Assembly: GCF_001579845.1 (NCBI RefSeq)
Contig: NZ_CP007440.1
Span: 1 to 64,000, forward strand
DNA length: 64,000 bases
Reading direction: 5' to 3'
From: Rhodoplanes sp. Z2-YC6860
Lineage (GTDB): Bacteria; Pseudomonadota; Alphaproteobacteria; Rhizobiales; Xanthobacteraceae
Shown: positions 1 to 11,175 of the stretch, piece by piece
How the letters are laid out: the number at the start of each line of letters is the position of its first letter
Numbering within the stretch: position 1 is the first letter of the stretch
The notes under the pieces: generated by a model
The model's input: the letters and a program-made list of their open reading frames with translations, nothing else
What the model was told of the DNA's origin: nothing
Database searches by the model: none
Translations under genes and position numbers: made by a program

Positions 1-771
1 AATCGCCGCCACGTTGATGAACGACAACGTCATTCGCTAAGTGACATTTTTTGTTGCCGTTACGTGACACCTAATCCTGCGATTCTTCAAAGATTTGGGC
101 CGCAATTTCTCGAATCGCAAAGTGTTGCATTTCGGCCTGATGACAGATGCTGTCTGATTTTTCGCTTCCATAATCGTTGCAGCCGAAAGTCATCGTGCTA
201 TTTTGAATTTGCTTCCGGGTTGCCCACGAACAAGTCGAACGAACCAAGCAAAGTCATCGCTGATCAGTGCGCGCCAGTCGCTTCTCTGGTGTTCCTGCAT
301 CGTCGCAAGAGTTTGCTGCGGTCTTCATTCGTCTTCGCTTCGTGAAACTACGCGGCAGGGGTTAAGCACCCGCGAGGCAGAGGGCTTTGTTTTTTAATCT
401 CAAACAAGACGTTTCCATTGCGGAAATCCGTGATGGGGAGGGGCGAAGCATGGCCGGACGGCGGGCACTTACTCCTTGGACGAGCGTGACAAAGACGCCC
501 ATGACTGGGCGCTGTCCTTCGCGCGCGAACGGAGGGCCCATTTCGTCTTGCTTCAGACCGGACTCCTCCAGCGGTTGACGCCGTAAGCCTCAGCCGCGTC
601 TTCCGTCTCTCCCGCGCTTTCCGCGAGGAGTGACCCTCCATCAACCGACCTCGTCAACGCGTTCAGTGATGTGCCGCGTCACGGCAGAGCCGTCTCCTGT
701 TTGAGTGTGTTGGAGCCGTCGTCCGTTTCACCGAGTTATCGTCAACATTCAGAGCGAAAGAAAAAAAGCCA
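1..771. other. Non-coding stretch upstream of dnaA
   Basis: No ORF here has convincing coding character on either strand. A short open frame at positions 2-40, ending in TAA, could be the last 12 codons of a gene that begins outside the window, but it is too short to assign. I looked for DnaA boxes (TTATNCACA type) as a sign of an origin beside dnaA and found none, so nothing visible supports an oriC in this stretch. It presumably carries the dnaA promoter. Confidence 0.5.
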
Positions 772-2202
772 ATGACCACCCCGGACCAGGAGCGCTGGCA
801 GAAAGTCAAGGAGCGCCTTCGCGCCGAAGTCGGCGAGGACGTGTTTCAGAGCTGGTTCAAGAGCATGGAGCTCGATGGTCTCGACGGCATCGCTACGCGG
901 CTGTCGGTGCCGACCCGCTTTCTGAAAAGCTGGATTCAGTCGCACTACATCGACCGCGTGCTGGCCTGCTGGCAGCAGGAAATGCCGGAGATTCAGAAGG
1001 TCGAGGTCACCGTTCGCAGCGCCGTGATCCGCACCGTGCCGCCGAAGGTCAAGGCGCCGGAGGTGTCGGACACCGTGCGCGACGGCCGCATGCAGCGGCT
1101 CGATATCGGCGATCTGCGCGCGGCCTACGCGCCGGTGTCGAGCGGCCATGATGCGCTCGGCGGCTCGCCGCTCGACCTGCGCCTGACGTTCGAGAGCTTC
1201 GTCGTCGGCCGCTCCAACACGCTGGCGCACGCCGCCGCGAAGCAGGTTGCGGTGGCGCGTCGCGGCGAACCGGTGATGTTCAATCCGCTCTACATCCATT
1301 CCGGCGTCGGCCTCGGCAAGACGCATCTGCTGCAGGCCATCACCTGGGCCGGCAACCAGGGCGCCGAGCGCAAGGTGCTCTATCTCACCGCCGAGAAATT
1401 CATGTACGGCTTCGTCTCGGCGCTGCGGACGCAAACAGCGCTCGCCTTCAAGGAAGCGCTGCGCGGCATCGACGTGCTGGTGATCGACGACCTGCAATTC
1501 CTGCAGGGCAAGGCGACCCAGGGCGAGTTCTGCCACACGCTGAACGCGTTGATCGATGCCGGTCGCCAGGTGGTGATCGCCGCCGACCGCGCGCCGACCG
1601 ATCTCGAGAGCCTCGACGACCGCGTCCGCTCGCGGCTTGCGGGCGGTCTCGTGGTCGAGATGGGCGGGCTCGGCGAAGAGCTGCGGCTTGAGATTCTGAA
1701 GACTCGCGTCAGCGCCGCGCGTCAGTACCACCCGGCCTTCGACGTGCCGCCGCCGGTGCTGGCCTATATCGCCAAGTCCGTGACCCACAACGGCCGCGAT
1801 CTCGAAGGCGCCGTCAACCGCCTGCTGGCCCACAACAAGCTGACCGGTCAGCCGGTCACCATGGAGATGGCCGAGCGCGAGGTGCGCGACCTGATCCGGC
1901 CGCAGGAGCCGAAGCGGGTCAAGATCGAGGACATCCAGCGCATCGTGGCGCGCCAGTACAACGTCAGCCGCGCCGACCTGCTGTCGTCGCGCCGGACCGC
2001 CAACGTGGTCCGGCCGCGCCAGGTGGCGATGTACCTGGCCAAGACCCTGACGCTCCGCTCGCTGCCGGAAATCGGCCGGCGCTTCGGCGGCCGCGACCAC
2101 ACCACAGTCCTCCATGCGGTCCGCAAGATCGAGGGGCTGGTGGGCAACGACGCCATGCTGGCCGACGAAATCGAGGTCCTGAAGCGGCAGCTTCAGGAGT
2201 AA
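772..2202 (+). CDS. dnaA: Chromosomal replication initiator protein DnaA
   Basis: DnaA binds origin DNA boxes, oligomerises in its ATP form and opens the duplex so that DnaB can load. The 476-aa product has the N-terminal interaction domain, a linker, and an AAA+ domain with Walker A GVGLGKT near residue 183 and Walker [10 protein letters not shown] near residue 235. The C-terminal domain IV has the DnaA-box-binding signature [11 protein letters not shown] near residue 443. Length is normal for alphaproteobacteria. The ATG at 772 gives the family-typical N-terminus. The gene is followed by a strong terminator at 2236-2271 and then dnaN, so dnaA and dnaN are probably separate transcription units. 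Confidence 0.98.
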   Translation: MTTPDQERWQKVKERLRAEVGEDVFQSWFKSMELDGLDGIATRLSVPTRFLKSWIQSHYIDRVLACWQQEMPEIQKVEVTVRSAVIRTVPPKVKAPEVSDTVRDGRMQRLDIGDLRAAYAPVSSGHDALGGSPLDLRLTFESFVVGRSNTLAHAAAKQVAVARRGEPVMFNPLYIHSGVGLGKTHLLQAITWAGNQGAERKVLYLTAEKFMYGFVSALRTQTALAFKEALRGIDVLVIDDLQFLQGKATQGEFCHTLNALIDAGRQVVIAADRAPTDLESLDDRVRSRLAGGLVVEMGGLGEELRLEILKTRVSAARQYHPAFDVPPPVLAYIAKSVTHNGRDLEGAVNRLLAHNKLTGQPVTMEMAEREVRDLIRPQEPKRVKIEDIQRIVARQYNVSRADLLSSRRTANVVRPRQVAMYLAKTLTLRSLPEIGRRFGGRDHTTVLHAVRKIEGLVGNDAMLADEIEVLKRQLQE

Positions 2203-2235
2203 CCCTCCGGCCATAGCCTGCCGGACGTGGCAATG

Positions 2236-2271
2236 GGCCCTCCCCTTGTAGTCGTTGGGGAGGGCCTTTTT
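2236..2271 (+). terminator. Rho-independent terminator after dnaA
   Basis: A perfect 10-bp stem (GGCCCTCCCC paired with GGGGAGGGCC, arms 2236-2245 and 2257-2266) has an 11-nt loop and is followed directly by five T residues. It lies 34 bp after the dnaA stop and ends dnaA transcription before dnaN. Confidence 0.9.
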
Positions 2272-2379
2272 GCGCGCCATTTCAGGGGGTGAATCGCAGG
2301 GAAAACCCCCGGTTCCGGGACCACAAGCCTTGCGGAAACCGAGCATTCACGCCACTTTCGGGACCCACCGAGGCTTGTC

Positions 2380-3498
2380 ATGAAGGTCACTGTCGAGCGT
2401 GCCGAACTCCTGAAGTCGCTGGGCCATGTGCATCGCGTGGTCGAACGGCGGAACACCATTCCCATTCTCGCGAACGTTCTGGTGCGCGCCGAGAAATCGG
2501 CGCTGAGCCTGAAAGCCACCGACCTCGATCTCGAGGTGATCGAGTCGATTGCGGCGGACGTGGCGCCAGCCGGCTCCACCACGGTGCCGGCGCACATGTT
2601 CTACGACATCGTGCGAAAGCTCCCCGAGGGCTCGCAGGTGGTGCTGGAATCGTCGACCGACCGTGCGGTGCTCGCGATCCGCGCCGGGCGCTCGCGCTTC
2701 ACGCTGCAGACCTTGCCGGAGAGCGATTTCCCGGATCTCGCGGCCGGCGACATGACGCACAAGTTCACGCTGCCGGCGGCGGACTTGAAGCGCCTGATCG
2801 ACAAGACGCAGTTTGCGATCTCGACCGAAGAGACCCGCTACTATCTCAACGGCATCTACTTGCACGTCGCGGGTTCGGGAAAATCCCAGACGCTGCGCGC
2901 GGTCGCGACCGACGGCCACAGGCTCGCGCAGACCGATCTGGAGTTGCCGGCGGGCGCGAGCGGCATGCCGGGCGTGATCGTGCCGCGCAAGACCGTCACC
3001 GAGGTGCAGCGGCTGATCGAGGACAACAATGCGGAGGTTTCGATCGAGCTGTCGTCGGCAAAAATCCGCTTCTCGATCGGCAACGTGGTGCTGACCTCGA
3101 AGCTGATCGACGGCACTTTCCCGGACTATCAGCGCGTCATCCCGAGCGGCAACGACAAAGAGCTCGTGATCGACAAGAAGGATTTCCAGGCCGCGGTCGA
3201 CCGCGTCTCGACGGTGTCGAGCGAACGCGGCCGCGCCGTCAAGCTGTCGCTCAGCGGCGGCAAGCTGATCCTGTCGGTGACCAATCCGGACTCCGGCAGC
3301 GCCACCGAAGAGATCGAGGCCGAGTACGACGCCGATCCGCTCGATATCGGCTTCAACTCGCGCTATCTGCTCGACATCGCGTCGCAGCTCGACGGCGAAG
3401 TCGCAGTCCTCAAGCTCGCCGATCCCGGCTCGCCGACGCTGATCCAGGACAAGGACGCCAAGGGCGCGCTGTACGTGCTGATGCCGATGCGGGTGTGA
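2380..3498 (+). CDS. dnaN: DNA polymerase III beta subunit (sliding clamp)
   Basis: DnaN forms the homodimeric ring that tethers polymerase III and other DNA-handling enzymes to the template. The 372-aa product has the usual three-domain clamp architecture: the N-terminal start MKVTVERAELLKSL, the central region with RTLPESDFPDL-like and FAISTEETRYYLNGIYL stretches, and the C-terminal end YVLMPMRV typical of the clamp. Length is normal. It sits between dnaA and recF in the order conserved across bacteria. The ATG at 2380 matches the family N-terminus. Confidence 0.98.
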   Translation: MKVTVERAELLKSLGHVHRVVERRNTIPILANVLVRAEKSALSLKATDLDLEVIESIAADVAPAGSTTVPAHMFYDIVRKLPEGSQVVLESSTDRAVLAIRAGRSRFTLQTLPESDFPDLAAGDMTHKFTLPAADLKRLIDKTQFAISTEETRYYLNGIYLHVAGSGKSQTLRAVATDGHRLAQTDLELPAGASGMPGVIVPRKTVTEVQRLIEDNNAEVSIELSSAKIRFSIGNVVLTSKLIDGTFPDYQRVIPSGNDKELVIDKKDFQAAVDRVSTVSSERGRAVKLSLSGGKLILSVTNPDSGSATEEIEAEYDADPLDIGFNSRYLLDIASQLDGEVAVLKLADPGSPTLIQDKDAKGALYVLMPMRV

Positions 3499-3565
3499 TT
3501 TCCCGCAGCTTATTCGGCTTCCGCCTGCCCTTGTGGGCTGACCAACTCATGGCTACCCCATAGCC

Positions 3566-4705
3566 ATGCCCGACGCCGCCCGCATCAACCGCCTCGCGCT
3601 GACGAACTTTCGCAGCTATCGCGCAGCCTCTGTCGCGATCGAGCGGAACCTCGTGGTGCTGACCGGCCCGAACGGCGTCGGCAAGACCAACCTGATCGAA
3701 GCCGTCTCGTTTCTGGTGCCCGGACGCGGCCTCCGCCGTGCGACGCTCGACGAGATCGCGTTTGCCGAAGGCGACGGCTCCTGGGCGATCTCAGCCGAGA
3801 TCGAAGGCATGCTTGGGCTCGCCACGCTTGGCACCGGCAATGAGCCATCGACCGGTGAAGACACGCCGCGCAGCCGTCTCACCCGCATCGACCGCGAGCC
3901 GGTCGGCTCGGCCGCGGCCTTCGCCGACCATCTGCGCGTGATCTGGCTCACGCCGGTCATGGACCAGTTGTTCATGGGGCCGGCATCAGAGCGGCGGCGT
4001 TTCCTGGACCGCCTGGTGCTCGCCGTCGATGCCGAGCACACCAGCCGCGTCTCGGCGCTGGAGCGAAGCCTGCGCTCGCGCAATCGCCTCCTGGAAGAAG
4101 CGCGGCCGGACGCGCATTGGCTCGACGCCATCGAGCACGAGACCGCAGAGCTCGCCGTGGCCGTCGCGGCAGGACGCTCTGAAACAGTGCAGCGCCTGCA
4201 AGGCGCATTGGCGCAGCGACGCGACGAGGTTTTCCCCTCGGCCGAAATCGCGCTCAGCGGCTGGATGGAGCAGGGACTGCTCGGCCACCCCGCCGTCGAG
4301 ATCGAGGAGCGCTATCGCACGATCCTCAAAGACAACCGTCCGCGCGACGCTGCGGCGGGCCGCACGCTCGACGGCACGCACCTCACCGACCTCACCGTCG
4401 TCTACGCGCCGAAGGACATTCCAGCGGCGAATGCCTCGACCGGCGAGCAGAAGGCGCTGCTGATCGGCCTGGTGCTGGCGCACGCGGGACTGATCGCGGA
4501 GATGACCGGATTTGCGCCGGTGCTTCTGCTCGATGAGGTGGTCGCCCATCTCGATCCCGGCCGGCGCGCCGCGCTCTACGACGCGCTGGGCCGGCTTGGC
4601 GCCCAGGTCTTCATGACCGGCGCCGACCCCGCAGCCTTCGCCGATATCGCCGGGAAGGCCGATGTTTTCACCGTGGGCGGCGGACAGCTCCGTCGAGACA
4701 GGTGA
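3566..4705 (+). CDS. recF: DNA replication and repair protein RecF
   Basis: RecF is an SMC-like ATPase that works with RecO and RecR to load RecA at single-strand gaps and stalled forks. The 379-aa product has Walker A GPNGVGKTN near residue 34, the ABC-type signature STGEQKALLIGL near residue 292, and Walker B VLLLDEVVAHLD near residue 318. It lies 67 bp after dnaN, in the usual dnaN-recF-gyrB context. The ATG at 3566 is chosen because the preceding bases are out of frame with dnaN and the N-terminus RINRLALTNFRSY is family-like. Confidence 0.96.
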   Translation: MPDAARINRLALTNFRSYRAASVAIERNLVVLTGPNGVGKTNLIEAVSFLVPGRGLRRATLDEIAFAEGDGSWAISAEIEGMLGLATLGTGNEPSTGEDTPRSRLTRIDREPVGSAAAFADHLRVIWLTPVMDQLFMGPASERRRFLDRLVLAVDAEHTSRVSALERSLRSRNRLLEEARPDAHWLDAIEHETAELAVAVAAGRSETVQRLQGALAQRRDEVFPSAEIALSGWMEQGLLGHPAVEIEERYRTILKDNRPRDAAAGRTLDGTHLTDLTVVYAPKDIPAANASTGEQKALLIGLVLAHAGLIAEMTGFAPVLLLDEVVAHLDPGRRAALYDALGRLGAQVFMTGADPAAFADIAGKADVFTVGGGQLRRDR

Positions 4706-4828
4706 ATTGGTTCCATGCGGCAACGGCCTATCACCGGCATTGCCAGTGTTGGGTTCCCGGAACATCGCGGACGGCGTCCGAATTACCTCTCTGTCGAAAC
4801 CAGATTTGGACGGCATGAGGAGCAAACC

Positions 4829-5125
4829 ATGGCCGCCGCCGTCGAGCCTGCACGAGAACGAATTGCACGACGGTTGCAGGAGGCGGTCGACCGTCTGCGC
4901 CGCGACATGGACGAGGTCGAATTCTGGAGCGAGGTCCTGGGCTCCCTGACGCGCCCTGCGCCCGATTACAGCGACGGCACCGACCTCCTGAACCGATTCA
5001 TCCTGCCTCCGCAAAGCGATGAGCGAGCCCCGCAGGCGGGCAGATTGGGCCCCCGGCATCGCTCCGAGAAAGCCGGCCATCAGTCGTCCGAGGGACCGCC
5101 GAAACGGCGCCATTCGAGCCACTGA
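4829..5125 (+). CDS. Small conserved hypothetical protein between recF and gyrB
   Basis: A 98-aa, charged, soluble protein with no signal peptide or membrane segment. The N-terminal half (about residues 5-40) is predicted helical, rich in Arg and Glu, and runs into a WSEVLGSLTRPAP stretch. The C-terminal third is basic and low in complexity. I start it at the ATG at 4829, preceded by GAGGAGC, and not at an in-frame ATG at 4715 whose upstream sequence has no ribosome site and would add 38 atypical residues. The function is unknown to me. Its position between recF and gyrB is its most useful identifier. Confidence 0.7.
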   Translation: MAAAVEPARERIARRLQEAVDRLRRDMDEVEFWSEVLGSLTRPAPDYSDGTDLLNRFILPPQSDERAPQAGRLGPRHRSEKAGHQSSEGPPKRRHSSH

Positions 5126-5239
5126 TTCGGTGCCGATTTTTGGACCCTTACCCCTTTAAAAATCGCCTTTGAATCAAGATATTAGATGGGTCCAATTAGC
5201 CCTGTACGGCACGTGCCTTTTCGTGCCAAATCTGGCTGA

Positions 5240-7708
<2,469 letters not shown>

Positions 7709-7736
7709 CTCAAGACGTTCGTGTCGGGCAACGCAT

Positions 7737-7757
7737 AAGGCCGCCTTTGGCGGCCTT
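7737..7757 (+). terminator. Probable terminator after gyrB
   Basis: A 9-bp stem (AAGGCCGCC with GGCGGCCTT) closes a 3-nt TTT loop 28 bp downstream of gyrB. The following T-tract is weak and interrupted, so termination may be partial. Confidence 0.6.
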
Positions 7758-8069
7758 AACTTTGTGTCAAAGAACCGAAAAGCCTGACTCTCCTTGTCGA
7801 CCTTTTGCGCCTTGCGGGCCTGGCGGATAGAACTCGCGGATGTGCTAAGGGCAATCGACGGCGCCTATTCTGGCGGGTGCCTGCTGATTGACATGACGTG
7901 CGGCAATAGCGCCAGGAAGGCGCCAGTCAAGCACAACCGGACCTTCGCTTCGCTTCAAGCTGTCTGACGCATGTCACAGGACTGAGCGCCGCTGCAGCGC
8001 CGTCCGGTCTCACCTCGCGCGAGGTCGACGCGCTGATGGACTCTCCGCCGTATTTGGCGCCATCGTCAT
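7758..8069. other. Intergenic stretch between gyrB and the SnoaL-like gene
   Basis: About 310 bp between the convergent gyrB and SnoaL-like genes. Short frames exist but none has a ribosome site or recognisable protein. I see no repeats or boxes here. Confidence 0.4.
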
Positions 8070-8594
8070 CTATGACGCCGCCGAGCTGCGATCCAGAGCC
8101 GGCTTTTCCGCGAACGCGGACCACGCCGTTTGAAGCATCACGGTGACGTCCGCTCGCGGCATTTGCGCTACGCTATTTATAATCGCGATCTTGTGGCCAA
8201 GCATTTGTTCAACGGCGCCGAATGAGTCCATGAACTCACGCAGCTCCACGATCTGCCGACCGCGAAATCGCAGGAAGTGAGCGATCATTGTTTGAATCGA
8301 GCGCCTTGTGCTTCGGTGGACCATGCGGGCAAAGATGATGACGGCGGCATCTTCGCCCTCGCAAACCATAAATACGGGCTCGTAGGTTACGAATTCAAAT
8401 TCCGCATACCCGGCCTTCAGGACATTCTCCATCGCAGCCTTTCCGCGATGATGTCCGAGAAACGGAAAGGCATCTTGCGGCGAATAGCTGACAAACTCGA
8501 TATCCTCGTCGAACGCCTCCAGCAGGAACTTAGTATTTCCGAATCTGAACGCGGCATAGAGAGAATTGAGTCGTTCTTTGAAAGCACTGCCCAT
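8070..8594 (-). CDS. SnoaL-like / NTF2-fold protein
   Basis: A 174-aa soluble protein resembling the SnoaL/ketosteroid-isomerase-like NTF2 fold: an N-terminal helix (ERLNSLYAAFRFGNTKFLLEAF), then DEDIEFVSYSP and FLGHHRGKAAMENVL stretches typical of that fold, and the strand segment HFLRFRGRQIVELREFMDS. Family members are isomerases, cyclases or small-molecule binders, so no substrate can be named. The start is the ATG at 8594. It is divergent from the MFS gene at 8730. A FixK-like palindrome (8627-8640) lies between them, 39 bp from this start, which is close for activation of this gene. Confidence 0.65.
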   Translation of the reverse strand: MGSAFKERLNSLYAAFRFGNTKFLLEAFDEDIEFVSYSPQDAFPFLGHHRGKAAMENVLKAGYAEFEFVTYEPVFMVCEGEDAAVIIFARMVHRSTRRSIQTMIAHFLRFRGRQIVELREFMDSFGAVEQMLGHKIAIINSVAQMPRADVTVMLQTAWSAFAEKPALDRSSAAS

Positions 8595-8626
8595 GTCCTA
8601 TAGTGTCGGAATGAAGCGTCGGTTCC

Positions 8627-8640
8627 TTGATTTAGCTCAA
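8627..8640. promoter_or_regulatory. FixK/FNR-type box, SnoaL-MFS intergenic
   Basis: TTGATTTAGCTCAA: left half-site TTGAT perfect, right half CTCAA one mismatch from ATCAA. The centre is 96 bp upstream of the MFS start and 39 bp upstream of the divergent SnoaL-like gene, so the MFS gene is the better class II target. Confidence 0.5.
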
Positions 8641-8729
8641 GGGCCGGGAGCGCAGAGCGGTACAGTTGACTAGAAGAGTGGGAATATCCGCTTACTCGGC
8701 GTCCAGCGACCCCCGGAAAGCCTAAGCAG

Positions 8730-10037
8730 ATGTCTGGCGAAAGCGGCCCCGTCGCGCAGAAAAATGTCCTTACTGCGCCTGCCGCCCTGCCCTCGGAAGC
8801 GCGGCGGACAATCTACGTATATTTGGGCCTTCTGCTCATCCTGCTGGCCTTTGGCGCCCCGCATGGAGGACTCATCGATATCCCAGTCACCTTTATTCTC
8901 AAAAACAAGCTTCACATGGAGGCGCATGACCTCGCCAATTTTCGGCTGATCTCCGCTATCCCTCTCTACTTGTCTTTCGTTTTTGGATTTGTTCGCGATA
9001 GTTGGAGCCCGTTTGGGATGAAGGACCGCGGACACATGCTGGTGTTCGGAGCAACCACTGCTGGTCTCTATCTCTGTTTCGCATTCACGCGCGTCACGTA
9101 CATCACGCTACTGTTAGCGACGGTGTTGTTGACGACCTCGTTCCTGTTTGTCGCGAGTGCACAAAACGGACTCGCCTCAACCATCGGCCAACAGCATGCC
9201 ATGACCGGCCGCGTCAGCACGGTCTGGAACGTATTCGGATCGTTGCCTGGCGTCGCGGCCCTTCTCATCGGAGGCGCTCTCAGTGACGTTTTCGAGCAGG
9301 AAAGCGTCGATTACACCGTCCGCGCTCTCTTTCTTGGCGGGGCGCTCATCATGGGCGCGGTGACAACTTATGCGCTGTGGAAGCCATGGAGAGTGTTTGA
9401 CAACATCTATAGCGAGACCGCGACGCGGCCCGTGGAAGACATCAAACGGCTCGCGAGGCACTGGCCGATCTATCCGGCTCTGTTGATTTGGCTGCTCTGG
9501 AATTTCGCGCCGGGCTCGGCTACGCCGCTTCAGTATCATCTGCAGAACAACTTGCACGCAACCGACACTGCGTGGGGGCAGTGGAATGCGATTTTTGCTG
9601 CTTCGTTTGTTCCGACGTTTTTGCTGTTCGGTTATCTCTGCCAGAGGACGCCGCTGCGGACGCTGCTGATTTGGGGCACCTTGGCCGCGATACCGCAGAT
9701 GATTCCGCTGCTCTTCATCAACTCAGTGGCGGGCGCTCTGGTGGCTGCGGTGCCTATGGGGCTGATGGGAGGCGTCGCTACCGCGGCCTATTTGGATCTG
9801 ATCATCCGGTCTTGCCCCAAGGGGCTGCAGGGTACGACACTTATGATGTCTAGCAGTATCCTGGTCGTCATCGCGCGATTTGGCGACGTGCTAGGCACGA
9901 ACCTTTACGACCACTATGGGGGCTTCTCGATTTGCGTGATCGCGATCACGCTCGTCTACGCGCTCATTTTGCCGACGCTTCTGCTTGTGCCGAAACATCT
10001 GATCGCAACCGTAGACGGGCAATCCCCGGCGCCGTAG
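8730..10037 (+). CDS. MFS-family transporter
   Basis: A 435-aa integral membrane protein with about twelve hydrophobic segments starting near residue 26 (TIYVYLGLLLILLAFGAP), and a short polar loop in the middle around residues 215-235. The pattern is that of major facilitator secondary carriers, and the N-terminal half resembles the folate/biopterin-transporter-like branch. No substrate can be assigned. Its 3' end faces the ABC permease gene with only four bases between the stops (10037 and 10042). A FixK-like box lies upstream at 8627-8640. Confidence 0.7.
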   Translation: MSGESGPVAQKNVLTAPAALPSEARRTIYVYLGLLLILLAFGAPHGGLIDIPVTFILKNKLHMEAHDLANFRLISAIPLYLSFVFGFVRDSWSPFGMKDRGHMLVFGATTAGLYLCFAFTRVTYITLLLATVLLTTSFLFVASAQNGLASTIGQQHAMTGRVSTVWNVFGSLPGVAALLIGGALSDVFEQESVDYTVRALFLGGALIMGAVTTYALWKPWRVFDNIYSETATRPVEDIKRLARHWPIYPALLIWLLWNFAPGSATPLQYHLQNNLHATDTAWGQWNAIFAASFVPTFLLFGYLCQRTPLRTLLIWGTLAAIPQMIPLLFINSVAGALVAAVPMGLMGGVATAAYLDLIIRSCPKGLQGTTLMMSSSILVVIARFGDVLGTNLYDHYGGFSICVIAITLVYALILPTLLLVPKHLIATVDGQSPAP

Positions 10038-10041
10038 CCGA

Positions 10042-11175
10042 TCAAGCTTGAATGCCGGCACGACGAAAGCGCCACAGCGCGGCGGCCAAGAACAGGCTCG
10101 CGATCACCGCTGTGGCTAAGAACTGCGGCCAGACCACGTTCAGTCCGGCGCCGCGATACAGGATCGCTTGTGCAAACGACACAAAGTGTGTCGACGGCGA
10201 AGCCTGCATGATCGCGCGCAGGAAGGGTGGCATGCTTTCAAGTGGAGTATTGCTGCCCGAGAGCATGTTCAGCGGGATCGCCACCAACATATAGAGCAAG
10301 CCGAGCTGCGGCATCGAGCGGGCGATAGTGGCGAGGAAGATGCCTACCGCGGTCGCAAAGAACAGATAGAGCACCACGCCGACCAGGAACAACGGGATGG
10401 AACCCGCGATCGGAACGCTGAGCAATCCTTGGACGACGAATATCAACGACAGCGCCACGGCGACCGTAATCACGAGCGCGTTCGACCAGATCTTCGACAT
10501 CGCGATCTCTAGGGGCCTCAGCGGCATCACCAGGAGATGATCCATGGTGCCATGCTCGCGTTCGCGAATGATCGCGGCGCCGGCCAGTACGATCGAAAGC
10601 ATTGTGACGTTGTTGACGATAGCCATCACACTGGTGAACCAGCGCGACGTCAGGTTTGGATTGAAGGCGACGCGGATCGCGAGATTGACCGGAGCCGCCG
10701 CGATAAGCTGCCGCCGCGCCAAGAACTCGTTGATCTCGGTACTGACGATCAGCTGCATGTAGCCGGCGCCGATGCCAGCCTGGATCATGGCTGTGGCGTC
10801 GACATTGACCTGAAGGCGCGGCTGCCGGCCGCCGAGCAGGTCCCGCTCGAAATTCGGCGGGATGTCGATCGTGAAGGTGAGCCGGCCATTGTTCATCAGC
10901 GGCTCAATATCGCGCTCCGCGATGGCGACGGGAGGGGTGAAGTATGGAGGCAGGAACGCGCTCGCGATCCGGCGCGACAGCTCGGAATTGTCCTCGTCCG
11001 CAATGCCGAGCGAGGCGTTGTGCAGCTCCTGGAAGTTGCTGAGCCCAATGCTGATGATTGACAGCGAGAATGCCCAGATCACCAGCGCAAGCAGCACGAC
11101 GTCGCGGAAGAACGCGCGCAACTCCTTGGTACCAAGCCAGAAGATATTGGAGACGGTGCGTCGCATCAGCTTCAC
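10042..11175 (-). CDS. ABC-2 type transporter permease (YhhJ/YbhR-like)
   Basis: A 377-aa membrane subunit of the ABC-2 exporter family. It has one N-terminal transmembrane segment ([16 protein letters not shown] near residue 32), a large periplasmic domain to about residue 170, then five hydrophobic segments including the conserved [20 protein letters not shown] region. It starts at GTG 11175, overlapping the stop of the upstream fused ABC gene in GTGA, which indicates translational coupling. With the HlyD and double-ATPase genes it forms a tripartite exporter operon on the minus strand. The exported substrate is unknown. Confidence 0.85.
   Translation of the reverse strand: MKLMRRTVSNIFWLGTKELRAFFRDVVLLALVIWAFSLSIISIGLSNFQELHNASLGIADEDNSELSRRIASAFLPPYFTPPVAIAERDIEPLMNNGRLTFTIDIPPNFERDLLGGRQPRLQVNVDATAMIQAGIGAGYMQLIVSTEINEFLARRQLIAAAPVNLAIRVAFNPNLTSRWFTSVMAIVNNVTMLSIVLAGAAIIREREHGTMDHLLVMPLRPLEIAMSKIWSNALVITVAVALSLIFVVQGLLSVPIAGSIPLFLVGVVLYLFFATAVGIFLATIARSMPQLGLLYMLVAIPLNMLSGSNTPLESMPPFLRAIMQASPSTHFVSFAQAILYRGAGLNVVWPQFLATAVIASLFLAAALWRFRRAGIQA

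Noticed and set aside
1-771. A chromosomal origin beside dnaA
   Set aside because: I found no DnaA boxes or AT-rich repeats, and in many alphaproteobacteria oriC is not beside dnaA.
742-2346. Long minus-strand ORF (534 aa) opposite dnaA
   Set aside because: It is a shadow of the high-GC dnaA reading frame; the plus strand has unmistakable DnaA motifs.
4715-4828. Upstream extension of the ORF between recF and gyrB
   Set aside because: Starting at 4715 adds 38 residues without a ribosome site; the ATG at 4829 has GAGGAGC ahead of it.
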